Source of the DNA: Clostridiales bacterium
Lineage (GTDB): Bacteria > Bacillota > Clostridia > Lutisporales > Lutisporaceae
Assembly (NCBI GenBank): GCA_012522255.1
Contig: JAAYKT010000510.1
Coordinates: 1-6,769, forward strand
DNA length: 6,769 nucleotides
Direction of reading: 5' to 3'
Under the pieces are notes generated by a model. The model did no database searches, had not been told where the DNA came from, and saw only the letters and a program-made list of their open reading frames with translations. The position numbers were made by a program, and so were the translations under genes. Positions within the stretch are counted from its first letter, which is position 1. The number at the start of each line of letters is the position of its first letter. Positions 6,528 to 6,769 of the stretch are shown here, piece by piece.

Positions 6528-6654
6528 ATTTTGTATATTCCATAGGGGGTTCAGAGGGTTTCGGGCATTTCAGCTTTTATCAAATTAAAGCTTAACGGTC
6601 GACAGTGACGCTCTCCGAAATCCCCTACGTAACATACAATTTACCGTTGTGTGG
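6519..6654 (+). repeat. Hairpin junction J3, attC-like cassette boundary
   Basis: The left arm after GCAGGTAAC, TTTTGTATATTCCATAGGGG (6529-6548), pairs with 6622-6641 over 14 of 20 positions. The right arm leads through TACC into GTTGTGTGG (6646-6654). The right gap is about three bases longer than the left. Nested pairings are TTTCGG (6559-6564) with CCGAAA (6615-6620), and AGCTTT (6572-6577) with AAAGCT (6587-6592). As in J1, the left end is GGTAAC and the right end CCGTTGTG. The stem has many mismatches and no T-run, so it is not a good intrinsic terminator, although it may still stall transcription. Confidence 0.62.
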
Positions 6655-6677
6655 CATTTTAGAAAGACAATCGCAAC

Positions 6678-6769
6678 ATGGATAAAGATATTAATAAACA
6701 GAAAGAAAGAATAGCAAAGATATTTCCAAAAGAGATTGAGGATATATTTAAATGTTCAGAGACTCTTGA
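6678..6769 (+). CDS. Start of a further gene, truncated by the window end (unknown function)
   Basis: An open frame starts with ATG at 6678, reads MDKDINKQKERIAKIF and stays open for 30 codons to the last base. It begins 32 bases after the GTT of junction J3. This fits a leader of a third gene unit, compared with leaders of about 110 and 64 bases for the two complete ones. The visible part is charged, probably helical, and has no signal peptide, so a cytoplasmic protein is likely. No family is recognisable. AGAAAGA at 6661-6667 is a weak candidate ribosome-binding sequence. Confidence 0.55.
   Translation, partial: MDKDINKQKERIAKIFPKEIEDIFKCSETL

Larger units (their letters stand above)
5172..6646 (+). 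mobile_element. Putative integron-like cassette B carrying the thioredoxin lipoprotein gene
   Basis: The limits are set at the GTT cores of J2 (5171) and J3 (6646). The unit is about 1.5 kb: a 64-base leader, one gene and a terminal hairpin. Its first bases GTTACCTGC (5171-5179) are a perfect complement of GCAGGTAAC (6519-6527) just after the gene. Two bases further in, GTGT (5182-5185) pairs with ACAC (6513-6516). This is the second independent case in the window where a unit's two ends match each other but not their neighbours. The size is within the usual range of integron cassettes. Confidence 0.5.

Overview
The window is probably from a member of the Bacteroidota (Flavobacteriia/Chitinophagia-like). 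The coding DNA is AT-rich with many Lys, Asn and Ile codons. One gene encodes a Bacteroidota-style lipoprotein (SSC lipobox) with a TlpA-type thioredoxin domain. Compact genes are separated by GC-richer palindromic spacers, a layout familiar in this phylum. This assignment is inferred from style, not from a taxonomic marker gene.

Layout, all genes on the + strand: (1) bases 1-48, the last codons of an upstream gene; (2) about 55-188, a long imperfect hairpin junction (J1); (3) about 180-5090, a large unit bounded by inverted copies of a 57-58 bp sequence. It holds one 1563-residue gene: an N-terminal Mrr-like PD-(D/E)XK nuclease, a central STAND/P-loop NTPase and a long helical C-terminal region. 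This is the architecture of the Avs4 (AVAST type IV) anti-phage sensor-effectors; (4) about 5082-5179, a second hairpin junction (J2); (5) 5236-6510, a 424-residue lipoprotein ending in a thioredoxin/TlpA domain with a WCGPC active site; (6) about 6519-6654, a third hairpin junction (J3); (7) from 6678, the start of another gene that runs off the window.

The main observation is the organisation of the spacers. Each junction has the form AAC - short gap - palindromic stem - longer gap - GTT. The bases outside AAC and GTT are not complementary across a junction. They are complementary between the two ends of the same gene unit: GTTGTGCGA at 180 with TCGCACAAC at 5082, and GTTACCTGC at 5171 with GCAGGTAAC at 6519. 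Integron gene cassettes behave this way, because R'' and R' of attC are both supplied by one cassette and pair fully only in the excised circle. The cores do not match the classical GTTRRRY consensus well, and no integrase lies in the window. The region is therefore best described as an array of integron-like single-gene cassettes of unproven mechanism, one of which carries a very large anti-phage gene.

The two complete genes show no sign of working together. The nuclease-NTPase is a cytoplasmic defence protein and the thioredoxin lipoprotein acts in the envelope. Their proximity is better explained by cassette stacking than by a shared pathway.
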